A stretch of DNA of 41,969 nucleotides from an uncultured Candidatus Actinomarina sp. (GTDB taxonomy: Bacteria; Actinomycetota; Acidimicrobiia; Actinomarinales; Actinomarinaceae): the NCBI GenBank assembly GCA_902599555.1, contig CACKFQ010000007.1, positions 1 to 41,969 of the forward strand, in the 5' to 3' direction. This document shows positions 7,984 to 14,528 of the stretch, in pieces; the stretch's first letter is position 1; every line of letters begins with the position of its first letter. The translations under genes were made by a program, and so were the position numbers. The notes below the pieces were generated by a model, which was not told the DNA's origin, ran no database searches, and saw nothing but the letters and a program-made list of their open reading frames with translations.

Positions 7984-8057
7984 GCGCCTGTGGCTCAACT
8001 GGATAGAGCATCTGACTTCGGATCAGAGGGTTGGGGGTTCGAGTCCCTCCAGGCGTG
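7984..8057 (+). tRNA. tRNA-Arg (anticodon TCG)
   Basis: A full cloverleaf can be drawn: acceptor GCGCCTG with CAGGCGT, D arm GCTC...GAGC, anticodon stem TCTGA/TCAGA around loop CTTCGGA (anticodon TCG), and T arm GGGGG-TTCGAGT-CCCTC. Discriminator G; CCA is not encoded. The next minus-strand gene's stop begins at the following base. Confidence 0.93.
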
Positions 8058-9164
8058 CTAAAAAATATATTTTATTAACTGTTCAACTCGTCGGTCCAGC
8101 GTGATAAGATGTTTTTCATCTTTAGACAAAGGTTTGTTATTTTTAGAATTTTTTAAACTATTAATAAAACTTTCTTTATTTCCATTTTCAAAAAAACTAA
8201 TTTTTTCATTAATTGGCAATGTTCGATGCGATGGAAAGTCTACAGCCACTACAGATAGTCCAGAATACAAGTACTCAAAATATTTAAGTGGTGAGGTATA
8301 TAAATAAGAGTGATCATTATCTGGAGTGTTAATTAATAACCCAAATGTAGCTTCTGAAAGTTTTTTAGCTGCCAACTTTCTATCAATCCATGGAGAAACT
8401 TTAATACTGTTTGATAACTTTAATTCATTGATTATATTTTTTAAGTTACCAGAATCATGTGTTGAGCCCCCAATGATTTCTAATGTGTAATTTTCTCTTA
8501 AGCCATCGTCTGACCACCAAGAAATTATTTGTCCTATACCTCGAGATTGATTAAACCGATGTGTATTCCCAAGAAATACAATTGAATTTTCTTTTTTGTT
8601 TGTATTGCTAGTTAGTAAATCTGAGTCTGCTGCATTGTGTAAAACAATAGATTGTCTAACTTCTTTATAATTGTTTTGTAAGTTCTCATTTAAGAAAATA
8701 AATTTTACATTTTCTAACTTCCCAATCTTTTTAATTACAAAATTTCTTACTTTAGATGTTTGATGGCATTCGAACACCACCTTGCTGCCTTGTTTTGCTA
8801 AAAAATAGGCTATCCAGTCAGATCTTGTAAAAAAATAATCATCTCTATCATTCTTAAAACGTCTTTTTATTAATTTTCTAGACCATAAAATATGACTTAA
8901 GTGAAACCACAATTTTGGCATGAATTTAATTTTTCCATGAGGGTAAGGATGATGTATTCCAAATGAATTGAATGATTCTGTAAATTTATAAAAATCTTGT
9001 AAAGAGTTTATATCTGCGTTACTTTGTTGTTCTCTTAGTGGAAAATATAGGTTCACCGACACTCCATATTTAATCAAATACTTAATGTTGGATATTGTTT
9101 GTAAACTATTTGCAGTTTGTGCAGGAAAAGTTTGGTAGGTTACGTAATTTAATTTTTTATTCAT
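8058..9164 (-). CDS. GT4-like (GT-B fold) glycosyltransferase
   Basis: A 368-residue cytoplasmic glycosyltransferase. The N-terminal half has the acceptor-domain layout with TSVQ-like stretches and the FECHQTSK segment. The C-terminal half carries IVFLGNTHRFNQSRG (start of the donor domain) and the GT4 nucleotide-sugar block TSPLKYFEYLYSGLSVVAVD, where the E of the E-x7-E motif is partly conserved. Donor and acceptor are unknown. Its TAG stop abuts the tRNA-Arg gene directly. A TATACT lies 10 nt before the ATG. It is part of the polysaccharide set that flanks the core tRNAs. Confidence 0.8.
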   Translation of the reverse strand: MNKKLNYVTYQTFPAQTANSLQTISNIKYLIKYGVSVNLYFPLREQQSNADINSLQDFYKFTESFNSFGIHHPYPHGKIKFMPKLWFHLSHILWSRKLIKRRFKNDRDDYFFTRSDWIAYFLAKQGSKVVFECHQTSKVRNFVIKKIGKLENVKFIFLNENLQNNYKEVRQSIVLHNAADSDLLTSNTNKKENSIVFLGNTHRFNQSRGIGQIISWWSDDGLRENYTLEIIGGSTHDSGNLKNIINELKLSNSIKVSPWIDRKLAAKKLSEATFGLLINTPDNDHSYLYTSPLKYFEYLYSGLSVVAVDFPSHRTLPINEKISFFENGNKESFINSLKNSKNNKPLSKDEKHLITLDRRVEQLIKYIF

Positions 9165-9261
9165 CCTTAATTTAAGTATATGTTTAAAAAAGTCATAAAA
9201 ATAATATTTTGTTGATACATTAATTAATTGTATTTTTTATAAATTGATACCATTTATTTAT

Positions 9262-10104
9262 ATGAATGGTGATCCTGGATATTTTGGACCTGAATCAATG
9301 ATGTGGAAGGTCAATAAAGAAATCACAGTTTTATTTGGTGGTGCAAGAGCTTTGTTAATGCATGCTGCACATCCTCTTATTGCTGCAGGTGCAAGGCAGA
9401 CATCTTTTTACCAGAGAGATCCATGGAAACGATTAATTAGAACCCTTTCACTTCAAAACTCTGTAACATTTGGCACAAAGGCAGAAGCTGATGATAGTGC
9501 ACATAGAATAAACAAATTACATGAAGTTATTAAAGGGGAAGATGAGGTTACTGGTGGCTACTACGACGCGTTAGATCATGAGCAACTTTTATGGGTACAT
9601 GCATGTTTACAGATTTCCTCAATTTACTTCTATGAAAAAACTGTAGGAACGTTGACTGAAGAGGAAAAAGATAAATATCATAAAGAAAATTCTTTGGCAG
9701 CAGAAATGGTTTTAGTGGACAGAGAGCAAATGCCAAAAACACATAATGAACTCAAAGAATGGGTGATTGAAAAATCAAGAGTGAAAGATTATTTAGTCAA
9801 GACGGATGTAGCCATGGATGTGTATGACATAATTGGAGGTGGGCCAGTACCAAAACATATTAAACCAATTTGGCCATTCATAGCCTTCACCGCCTTTAAT
9901 ACATTACCTAAAGAGTTTAAAGATATATACGGAATTAAGAGTTCTAAAGTAAAAACATTTTTAGTAAATTTTAATTTATTTTTATTAAAGTTTACAAGAC
10001 CTTTCCTTCCTCCATTTTTCCGTCTCATTGCCCCTGCAAGATGGGCTAAGCAAAGGATTACTAAGTCACCTAACTTGCGATTTAGTGACAAAGCTAACTA
10101 CTAG
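9262..10104 (+). CDS. Oxygenase MpaB family (DUF2236) protein
   Basis: Resembles the actinobacteria-rich DUF2236/MpaB family, probable heme-dependent oxidoreductases also related to latex-clearing protein. The 280 residues include GGARALLMHAAHPLIAAGA near the N-terminus, WVHACLQISSI mid-protein (a family-like histidine), and GGGPVPKHIKPIWPF near the C-terminus. A TTG at 9244 would add six residues; the ATG at 9262 is preferred because family members begin close to the DPGYFGPESMMWKV segment. Substrate unknown. It is followed 17 bp later by a small acidic protein gene. Confidence 0.82.
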   Translation: MNGDPGYFGPESMMWKVNKEITVLFGGARALLMHAAHPLIAAGARQTSFYQRDPWKRLIRTLSLQNSVTFGTKAEADDSAHRINKLHEVIKGEDEVTGGYYDALDHEQLLWVHACLQISSIYFYEKTVGTLTEEEKDKYHKENSLAAEMVLVDREQMPKTHNELKEWVIEKSRVKDYLVKTDVAMDVYDIIGGGPVPKHIKPIWPFIAFTAFNTLPKEFKDIYGIKSSKVKTFLVNFNLFLLKFTRPFLPPFFRLIAPARWAKQRITKSPNLRFSDKANY

Positions 10105-10108
10105 GCAA

Positions 10109-10114
10109 TATAAT
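10109..10114 (+). promoter_or_regulatory. -10 hexamer TATAAT for the small acidic protein
   Basis: Perfect TATAAT followed by 7 nt and the ATG at 10122; predicts a leaderless transcript independent of the upstream MpaB gene. Confidence 0.5.
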
Positions 10115-10121
10115 AAGCAAT

Positions 10122-10436
10122 ATGGATGATGAGCAGAAATGGTCTGAGATATCAAATGATATAACTGACGTTGCCAAAAAAATAAAATCACGTATTGATG
10201 AGGAAGACTTAGTAGAAGATTTAAAAGATACTTTTAAAAATACTATCGAAAACACTTCTCAGCTTATTAACAATATAATCCAAACAGTTGAATCTACTAT
10301 ATCAGATGAAGAAATAAAAAAAGAAACAAAAGAGGTAGTGAGCAACATAAATGTCGAGCTAAAAAATTTACTTCACGAAACAAAGAATAAATTTTCAGAA
10401 GTTTTTGACTCCGATCCTATTTCAGAGGAAGAGTAA
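10122..10436 (+). CDS. Small acidic helical (coiled-coil-like) protein, unknown function
   Basis: A 104-residue protein, highly charged and predicted almost wholly alpha-helical, with heptad-like spacing of Ile/Leu/Val and an acidic tail (SDPISEEE). It has no cysteine, no membrane segment and no signal peptide. Repeating ISDDI/EDLVEDLKD-type segments suggest an amphipathic helix bundle or a stalk-like or stress protein, but this is only shape. Its promoter and clean reading frame support a real gene. It ends 59 bp before tRNA-Lys. Confidence 0.65.
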   Translation: MDDEQKWSEISNDITDVAKKIKSRIDEEDLVEDLKDTFKNTIENTSQLINNIIQTVESTISDEEIKKETKEVVSNINVELKNLLHETKNKFSEVFDSDPISEEE

Positions 10437-10495
10437 AGTTTATATTCCTTATAACAAAAAGAAATGTTTATACTATTCTTTGTTATTAATTAACT

Positions 10496-10568
10496 GGGTC
10501 GGTAGCTCAATCGGCAGAGCAGGAGCCTTTTAAGCTCAAGGTCGTGGGTTCGATTCCCACCCGACCCA
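10496..10568 (+). tRNA. tRNA-Lys (anticodon TTT)
   Basis: Acceptor GGGTCGG pairs with CCGACCC, D arm GCTC...GAGC, anticodon loop CTTTTAA (anticodon TTT), and T arm GTGGG-TTCGATT-CCCAC. The outermost anticodon-stem pair is G-A and not a Watson-Crick pair. A T-rich run follows 10 nt downstream and may terminate it. The priming transferase gene's stop lies only 3 nt away on the other strand. Confidence 0.93.
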
Positions 10569-10571
10569 CTA

Positions 10572-12008
10572 CTAGATGCCTTTTATTTTTTTTGAAAACA
10601 TTGAAAATGGAGTTAGTAAAATTATTTTTAAATCTAGATACAAGCTCCAGTTTTCAATATATTCCATATCGTATTTGTACCAAGTTTCAAACTCTGATGT
10701 ATTTCGATCATTTATTTGAAGCAGACCAGTTATGCCCGGCAACACATTCAACCTTCTCATATAATTAGTATCAAAGAGTTGTGTGTCATCATCAAATAGT
10801 GGTCTAGGCCCCACAATAGACATATCGCCCTTTAAAACATTTATGAACTGTAGGAGCTCATCTAAGCTATATCTCCTGACAAAATTTAATCCTCTCAGTA
10901 TTCTTGGGTCGTTTTCTATTTTGAATAGTGGACCATCCGATTGATTTAAATTATCAAGATTCTTACGTAACTCATGAGAATCTTTCTTCATCGATCTAAA
11001 TTTGTACATGTTAAATATTTCTCCATGTAGCCCAACACGTTTTTGAACTACATAAAATGGAAATCCGTCAATAAGTCCAATATATAAAGACAGTAAGAGC
11101 ATAATTGGTGAAAAAACAATTAAACCAAACAAAGATAGAAAAATATCTAAGATTCTTTTAAGAATATATTTTGCACCGTATTGAATATCATTATTAAAAT
11201 ACGTAAAAAATACACCGTCTATATTTTCCTGTCGATAAATAAAACTAGTCTTAAAAACAGGTCTATTTTCTGATATCAATAATATTTTTTTATTTGTGTT
11301 GATTAAATATTTTTCTAAATTTTGCTTTATTCTTTTCTTATCTTCGAGGTTTAATACTATTAGATTAATTTTTTGGACTTTGTTGATTTTATCAATTTCA
11401 CCTATTAGATCATCAGTTTTATCCAAATCTTTCCTTAAGAGATCTCCAAGTGTCTTTCTGAATGTAATTATTCTAAGGTTTCTAAAATTTGAATTTTTTT
11501 CAAGATTAATTGTTAAGAAAGTTTCATTTGTAACGGATCTACCTAATAAACTTGATAGAAATTCTGTATTCCGCATCATTAAAAGTAAGAGAGGTATTAA
11601 GAGAGATAATAAAAATAAATAGCCTCTTGAAACATTTGCAAATCTAAAAATATAAAACATTGCGAACAAGTAACTTGTCCAAAGCAAATAAAGCTGAAAA
11701 TATTCATCTAGTAGGTTTTTATTTATTGAGTAAGAGAGTTCATTTACATACGTATAGAACTTTGTTGAGTATAGGATAATCAAAAACAAAAAAATCATAA
11801 AAGCAAAGAAAGCATCGACTGTAATTAATTCAGTTTTTAGAAACGGTATAAATCTATTTGCGTCCTGAACTAGATTTAAATAAATGGTTTGTTTAAAGTC
11901 TTGATTAGAGATTAAAAAATTATCAAAATAATAAATAATAAAAGAAGTCAAGGCGGCTTGTAGAAATATGAACCTTAAAGCGTATTTAATTAAACTATTA
12001 AATTTCAT
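10572..12008 (-). CDS. Polyprenyl-phosphate sugar-1-phosphate transferase (priming glycosyltransferase, WbaP/WcaJ-like)
   Basis: This enzyme starts polysaccharide repeat-unit assembly by moving a sugar-1-phosphate onto a polyprenyl-phosphate in the inner membrane. The 478-residue protein has four N-terminal membrane segments (about 10-28, 67-82, 105-122, 130-146), a cytosolic middle domain (about 150-280), a membrane re-entry helix near 290-315, and the C-terminal bacterial sugar transferase domain. Catalytic-domain motifs are VQKRVGLHGEIFNMYKFRSM, DELLQFINVLKGDMSIVGPRP and LPGITGLLQINDR. The membrane block containing FRFANVSRG (121-129) recurs in the beta-propeller fusion protein at 19748. 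Expected to be the entry point for the whole island. Confidence 0.92.
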   Translation of the reverse strand: MKFNSLIKYALRFIFLQAALTSFIIYYFDNFLISNQDFKQTIYLNLVQDANRFIPFLKTELITVDAFFAFMIFLFLIILYSTKFYTYVNELSYSINKNLLDEYFQLYLLWTSYLFAMFYIFRFANVSRGYLFLLSLLIPLLLLMMRNTEFLSSLLGRSVTNETFLTINLEKNSNFRNLRIITFRKTLGDLLRKDLDKTDDLIGEIDKINKVQKINLIVLNLEDKKRIKQNLEKYLINTNKKILLISENRPVFKTSFIYRQENIDGVFFTYFNNDIQYGAKYILKRILDIFLSLFGLIVFSPIMLLLSLYIGLIDGFPFYVVQKRVGLHGEIFNMYKFRSMKKDSHELRKNLDNLNQSDGPLFKIENDPRILRGLNFVRRYSLDELLQFINVLKGDMSIVGPRPLFDDDTQLFDTNYMRRLNVLPGITGLLQINDRNTSEFETWYKYDMEYIENWSLYLDLKIILLTPFSMFSKKIKGI

Positions 12009-12016
12009 CTTCTTAT

Positions 12017-12022
12017 ATTGTA
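12017..12022 (-). promoter_or_regulatory. -10 hexamer TACAAT for the priming transferase
   Basis: On the minus strand TACAAT is followed by 8 nt and the ATG at 12008, giving at most a one- or two-base leader. Confidence 0.4.
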
Positions 12023-12078
12023 TTGCCTGAAAATATATTACGAAGTTATTTTTTTTTGCATTATACTCTATGTATTAC

Positions 12079-12153
12079 GGGGGCGTGGTGAAGTCTGGAG
12101 TTCACGCCTGCCTGTCACGCAGGAGGTCGCGGGTTCGAATCCCGTCGTCCCCG
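12079..12153 (+). tRNA. tRNA-Asp (anticodon GTC)
   Basis: Acceptor GGGGGCG pairs with CGTCCCC (one G-T), anticodon stem GCCTG-type with loop CTGTCAC (anticodon GTC), and T arm GCGGG-TTCGAAT-CCCGT. Discriminator G, CCA not encoded. A TATACT at 12062-12067 is a plausible -10. It lies 6 nt before tRNA-Phe, so the two are probably one transcript. Confidence 0.93.
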
Positions 12154-12159
12154 CTAATT

Positions 12160-12232
12160 GGCCAGATAGCTCAGTCGGTAGAGCACTTGTCTGAAAAACA
12201 AGGGGTCGGCAGTTCGATTCTGCCTCTGGCCA
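12160..12232 (+). tRNA. tRNA-Phe (anticodon GAA), integration site
   Basis: A complete cloverleaf: acceptor GGCCAGA with TCTGGCC, D arm GCTC...GAGC, anticodon stem CTTGT/ACAAG around CTGAAAA (anticodon GAA), and T arm GGCAG-TTCGATT-CTGCC. Discriminator A. Its 3' part from the anticodon stem/loop boundary to just past the gene end is repeated at 12987 and at 13653, so this gene is the attachment target of the elements that follow; the copy here is the functional one because only it has the 5' half. Confidence 0.95.
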
Positions 12233-12238
12233 CAAATA
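12190..12238 (+). repeat. att-like direct repeat, copy 1 (inside tRNA-Phe)
   Basis: The stretch from the last base of the 5' anticodon stem through the tRNA 3' end plus a few bases. Copy 2 (12987-13032) matches 12190-12235 at 45 of 46 bases; copy 3 (13653-13700) matches 12191-12238 at 48 of 48. Confidence 0.9.
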
Positions 12239-12333
12239 TCTATAAAAATTTGATTTGATCCTAATTTATGTTTAGATAATTTCAACTTTAAAATTTTCGT
12301 ATGTTTAACAATTATTTTTATCACACTGGATAA

Positions 12334-12816
12334 GATGAGCCAATTGTAACTACTGCAGATTCTGACTTATTAGGGCTTCTTCTTGATTTTATAAAACATC
12401 CTTCAGTTGTCCACTTTCCAATTGCATATTCTGTAGCAATACCCTTTGTTGCTTTTGTAATTTATAAAGCTATTGCAAGTAAAACTATCAAGCTTTCTTG
12501 GTGGTACAGCGTCGTATTTACCCAATTTTTAGTATTTTTACTTCTACTTTTAGCTAGGTATACAGGAAATTTGTTATATAGTGAACATGGATATGATTTG
12601 AATCCAACTAGTGAAATACAACTTCATTCAACGCTTGGGACATACTCAATTTATATTAATTTAGTTCTTTTAATTGTCAGTATTCTTCCATTTTTACTTC
12701 AACGAAATCAAAAAAATCCTAAATTAATTATGAGAACTTACATTTTACTAGCTTTTGGAAATGCTTTATTTATACTCTACATTGGCTACCTAGGTGGACA
12801 AATTGTTTGGGGATAA
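12334..12816 (+). pseudogene. DUF2231-like membrane protein frame lacking a start codon
   Basis: Translating from the stop at 12331 gives 160 residues with four membrane segments and DUF2231 signatures: KHPSVVHFPIAYSVAIPF near the start, RYTGNLLYSEHGYDLNP in the middle and YIGYLGGQIVWG at the end. No ATG, GTG or TTG lies in frame before 12571, which is already inside the conserved domain. An ATG in frame at 12301 gives ten codons then TAA at 12331; an ATG at 12335 is out of frame by one base. So the gene has lost its start by frameshift or nonsense change, was truncated on integration, or uses a non-standard start such as ATT at 12343. The body of the frame is otherwise intact, so decay would be recent. 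Confidence 0.6.
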
Positions 12817-12918
12817 ACGCAAAATCATTTAAAAAATAAGCAATCAAAACCGATAAGAAATCGATAATCGCTAGTTGATGAAGTCTCTTTCAGTTACCAC
12901 TCATTGACTTGAGGTTGG

Positions 12919-12960
12919 TCTCACTAACGAGCGATAATTGTAGATGAATAAGTTAAAATG
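12919..12960 (+). repeat. 42-bp element module, copy A
   Basis: Matches 13584-13625 at 35 of 42 positions; shared parts include GAGCGATAATT and GAATAAGTTAAAATG. It ends 26 bp before att copy 2. It contains the short inverted pair CTC/GAG (CTCACTAACGAG). Likely a recombinase or regulator binding region of the element. Confidence 0.75.
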
Positions 12961-12986
12961 GAATAGGCTTGAAAGGTTTCCCCATA

Positions 12987-13032
12987 TCTGAAAAACAAGG
13001 GGTCGGCAGTTCGATTCTGCCTTTGGCCACAA
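12987..13032 (+). repeat. att-like direct repeat, copy 2
   Basis: A 46-bp copy of the tRNA-Phe 3' region with one substitution (C to T in the acceptor-stem part, CCTTTGG for CCTCTGG). The 5' half of the tRNA is absent, so it is not a tRNA gene. Confidence 0.9.
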
Positions 13033-13058
13033 GGTTTTTAAACAAATTAAAGACTTTT

Positions 13059-13081
13059 GTCACAAAAACTGTCACAAAACT
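13059..13081 (+). repeat. GTCACAAAA iterons, left set
   Basis: GTCACAAAA occurs at 13059-13067 and 13071-13079, 12 bp apart. The 18 bp at 13064-13081 (A5-CTGTCACAAAACT) recur exactly at 13510-13527. This is the arrangement expected of recombinase arm sites or replication iterons. Confidence 0.7.
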
Positions 13082-13115
13082 TCTCGACAGACACTTGTAA
13101 TAGCCAATAAAGTAA

Positions 13116-13121
13116 TATATT
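13116..13121 (+). promoter_or_regulatory. -10 hexamer TATATT for the VanZ-like gene
   Basis: TATATT, 6 nt, then the ATG at 13128: the same leaderless geometry as core genes, so the cargo gene looks adapted to this host. Confidence 0.45.
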
Positions 13122-13127
13122 CAATAT

Positions 13128-13511
13128 ATGAAGAAACACTTTCTGTACTACACAATATTTGGAATCTCATTTTTTTTATTTGGCTTGGTTCAAAGCTACA
13201 TTAGACCCAGTTATGTTGGTGGAAACGATCTTGTAATTTATTTTCTTGGAGTAGCTCCTAACTTCTTTCCAGGCATCGGCATACCAAGTTTTTTTTATGT
13301 AAGCATTCCAGAGGTATTTAAATCTAATTCATCAGTTTACAAAAATAGATTGAAGTGGTCATTAGTGATTTCTATGGTTGGCCTAATAGGTAACGAATTC
13401 ATTGCAAAATACACACCTGGAAGAGGTGTTTTTGATTGGAATGATATACTATGGACTCTTATAGGTGGATCATTGTTTATTCTGGTTAACAAGTTAGTTG
13501 AAAAAGAATAA
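13128..13511 (+). CDS. VanZ-like small membrane protein (element B cargo)
   Basis: A 127-residue protein with about four membrane segments (near 5-22, 33-55, 75-92, 108-123). The C-terminal block GNEFIAKYTPGRGVFDWNDILWTLIGG resembles the VanZ-type signature, in which an Arg/Phe-Asp-x-x-D-I-x-x-N/T-x-x-G motif follows a helix with an acidic residue. VanZ itself gives low-level teicoplanin resistance, but most VanZ-like proteins have unknown roles, and the identification is tentative. It is the only gene in element B, with iteron-like repeats on both sides; the right-hand repeat begins in its stop codon. Confidence 0.6.
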   Translation: MKKHFLYYTIFGISFFLFGLVQSYIRPSYVGGNDLVIYFLGVAPNFFPGIGIPSFFYVSIPEVFKSNSSVYKNRLKWSLVISMVGLIGNEFIAKYTPGRGVFDWNDILWTLIGGSLFILVNKLVEKE

Positions 13512-13533
13512 AAACTGTCACAAAACTGTCACA
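13510..13533 (+). repeat. GTCACAAAA iterons, right set
   Basis: An exact 18-bp copy (13510-13527) of the repeat at 13064-13081, followed directly by a partial unit GTCACA at 13528-13533 (11-bp period). Confidence 0.7.
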
Positions 13534-13583
13534 CACTCACAAAAGAAGTCCCTGTTATTTACTGCCCATTGCGTTTTAGAGCC

Positions 13584-13625
13584 TCTCACAAATGAGCGAT
13601 AATTCACAACGAATAAGTTAAAATG
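13584..13625 (+). repeat. 42-bp element module, copy B
   Basis: Pairs with 12919-12960 (35 of 42 identical). It ends 27 bp before att copy 3, almost the same offset as copy A. The flanking bases also show similarity (ATGGTTTGCC here, AAGGTTTCCC in A). Confidence 0.75.
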
Positions 13626-13652
13626 ATGAAAGGACAAATGGTTTGCCTCTGC

Positions 13653-13700
13653 CTGAAAAACAAGGGGTCGGCAGTTCGATTCTGCCTCTGGCCACAAATA
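13653..13700 (+). repeat. att-like direct repeat, copy 3
   Basis: A 48-bp perfect copy of 12191-12238. It marks the outer end of element B and the left edge of the large polysaccharide island. Confidence 0.9.
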
Positions 13701-13764
13701 AATATTCTGATTTAAAATGAATTATCATCTATTTAATAAATTTTTTGATAAAAGGTTTTTATAA

Positions 13765-14520
13765 ATGTTGATTGATTTAGAAGTATTATTAAAAAAATTT
13801 GATTTAAAGGTTTCTAACATAGCTCATATAGGGGCAAATCTTGGTCAAGAGGTTAATGTATACAATAAAATTTTTCCGAACTCACACATATATTTAGTTG
13901 AACCACAACCACAACTATGTAATTCAATGCAAAAAGAATTTAAAGATATGAATAATGTAACTGTCTTAAATACCGCTCTTGGAAATAAATCAGGTTTAGT
14001 CCAACTGAATCTTTCACCTTCCAATTTAAGCTCTTCTTCAATTCTTAATCCAACGTTTCACAAAGAGATACATCCAGAAATTAAATTTGAAGGACAAATA
14101 TCAGTACCAATAGAAAAGTATAAAAAAATGAAGTTTAAAAATGTTAATTTTTTAAATATTGATACTCAAGGATATGAGCTTGAAGTTTTAAAAGGAGTAG
14201 GAGAATATTTTAATTGTTTAGATTATTTGTTATTAGAAATAAACACAAAGGAACTTTATGCTGAATCACCTCTTTTAAAAGATATTGACAAATATTTATT
14301 TAATTTAGGTTATCAAAGAGTAGTAACAGTTTATTGGGATAAAAACTGTTACTGGGGAGATGCTTTTTACATAAAAAAGAGCTTATTAAAAAACCAATTA
14401 ATACTTAAAAATAAAGTTAAGAATTATATATTTAAGTCAACTTTTCTCTACAATTTTTTTAAAAAAATTAGATCCATATTTAACTTACATCTAATTGAGA
14501 ATAGGCTTATTTCTAGTTAA
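13765..14520 (+). CDS. FkbM-family SAM-dependent methyltransferase
   Basis: A 251-residue protein with the FkbM layout: NIAHIGANLGQEVNVYNK as the SAM-binding motif I (about 18-35), VEPQPQL acidic loop, the middle NVNFLNIDTQGYELEVLKG motif typical of FkbM proteins (about 126-145), and LLLEINTKELY. FkbM enzymes O-methylate sugars or polyketides; in a polysaccharide island a sugar hydroxyl is the likely target. It is the first gene beyond the tRNA-Phe repeats. An AAAGG sequence lies 9 nt before the ATG, a rare visible Shine-Dalgarno in this window. The C-terminal 40 residues are basic and may bind membrane or acceptor. Confidence 0.85.
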   Translation: MLIDLEVLLKKFDLKVSNIAHIGANLGQEVNVYNKIFPNSHIYLVEPQPQLCNSMQKEFKDMNNVTVLNTALGNKSGLVQLNLSPSNLSSSSILNPTFHKEIHPEIKFEGQISVPIEKYKKMKFKNVNFLNIDTQGYELEVLKGVGEYFNCLDYLLLEINTKELYAESPLLKDIDKYLFNLGYQRVVTVYWDKNCYWGDAFYIKKSLLKNQLILKNKVKNYIFKSTFLYNFFKKIRSIFNLHLIENRLISS

Positions 14521-14528
14521 AATTTTGT

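Larger units (their letters stand above)
12233..13032 (+). mobile_element. Small tRNA-Phe-integrated element A (integrase-less)
   Basis: About 800 bp bounded by the intact tRNA-Phe 3' end and a second 46-bp copy of it, the layout left by site-specific integration into a tRNA 3' end. It contains one membrane-protein reading frame of the DUF2231 type without a usable start (12334-12816), then a noncoding 170 bp with CGATAA repeats (12851, 12862, 12932) and a 42-bp module shared with element B. No integrase, transposase or phage gene is present, so it is a remnant or a satellite mobilised in trans. Confidence 0.65.
13033..13700 (+). mobile_element. Small tRNA-Phe-integrated element B (integrase-less)
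   Basis: About 670 bp between att copies 2 and 3. It holds one intact VanZ-like membrane protein gene (13128-13511), an 18-bp perfect direct repeat on both sides of that gene, and the 42-bp module 27 bp before copy 3. The same order (att, one membrane gene, module, att) occurs in element A, so the two are related units inserted in series. No recombinase gene. Confidence 0.65.

Noticed and set aside
10544..10768. Open frame overlapping the tRNA-Lys 3' end
   Set aside because: It starts inside the tRNA and runs antisense to the catalytic end of the priming transferase gene.
12070..12258. Open frame of 62 codons across the tRNA-Asp and tRNA-Phe genes
   Set aside because: It only reads through two clear cloverleaf tRNA genes; no protein gene is expected there.
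12850..12940. CGATAA repeats as a possible CRISPR or iteron array
   Set aside because: Only three six-base units at irregular spacing; too short for CRISPR. Kept only as part of the element module description.
12987..13700. The two tRNA-Phe copies as additional tRNA genes
   Set aside because: Both lack the 5' acceptor strand, D arm and 5' anticodon stem; they are 3' fragments.
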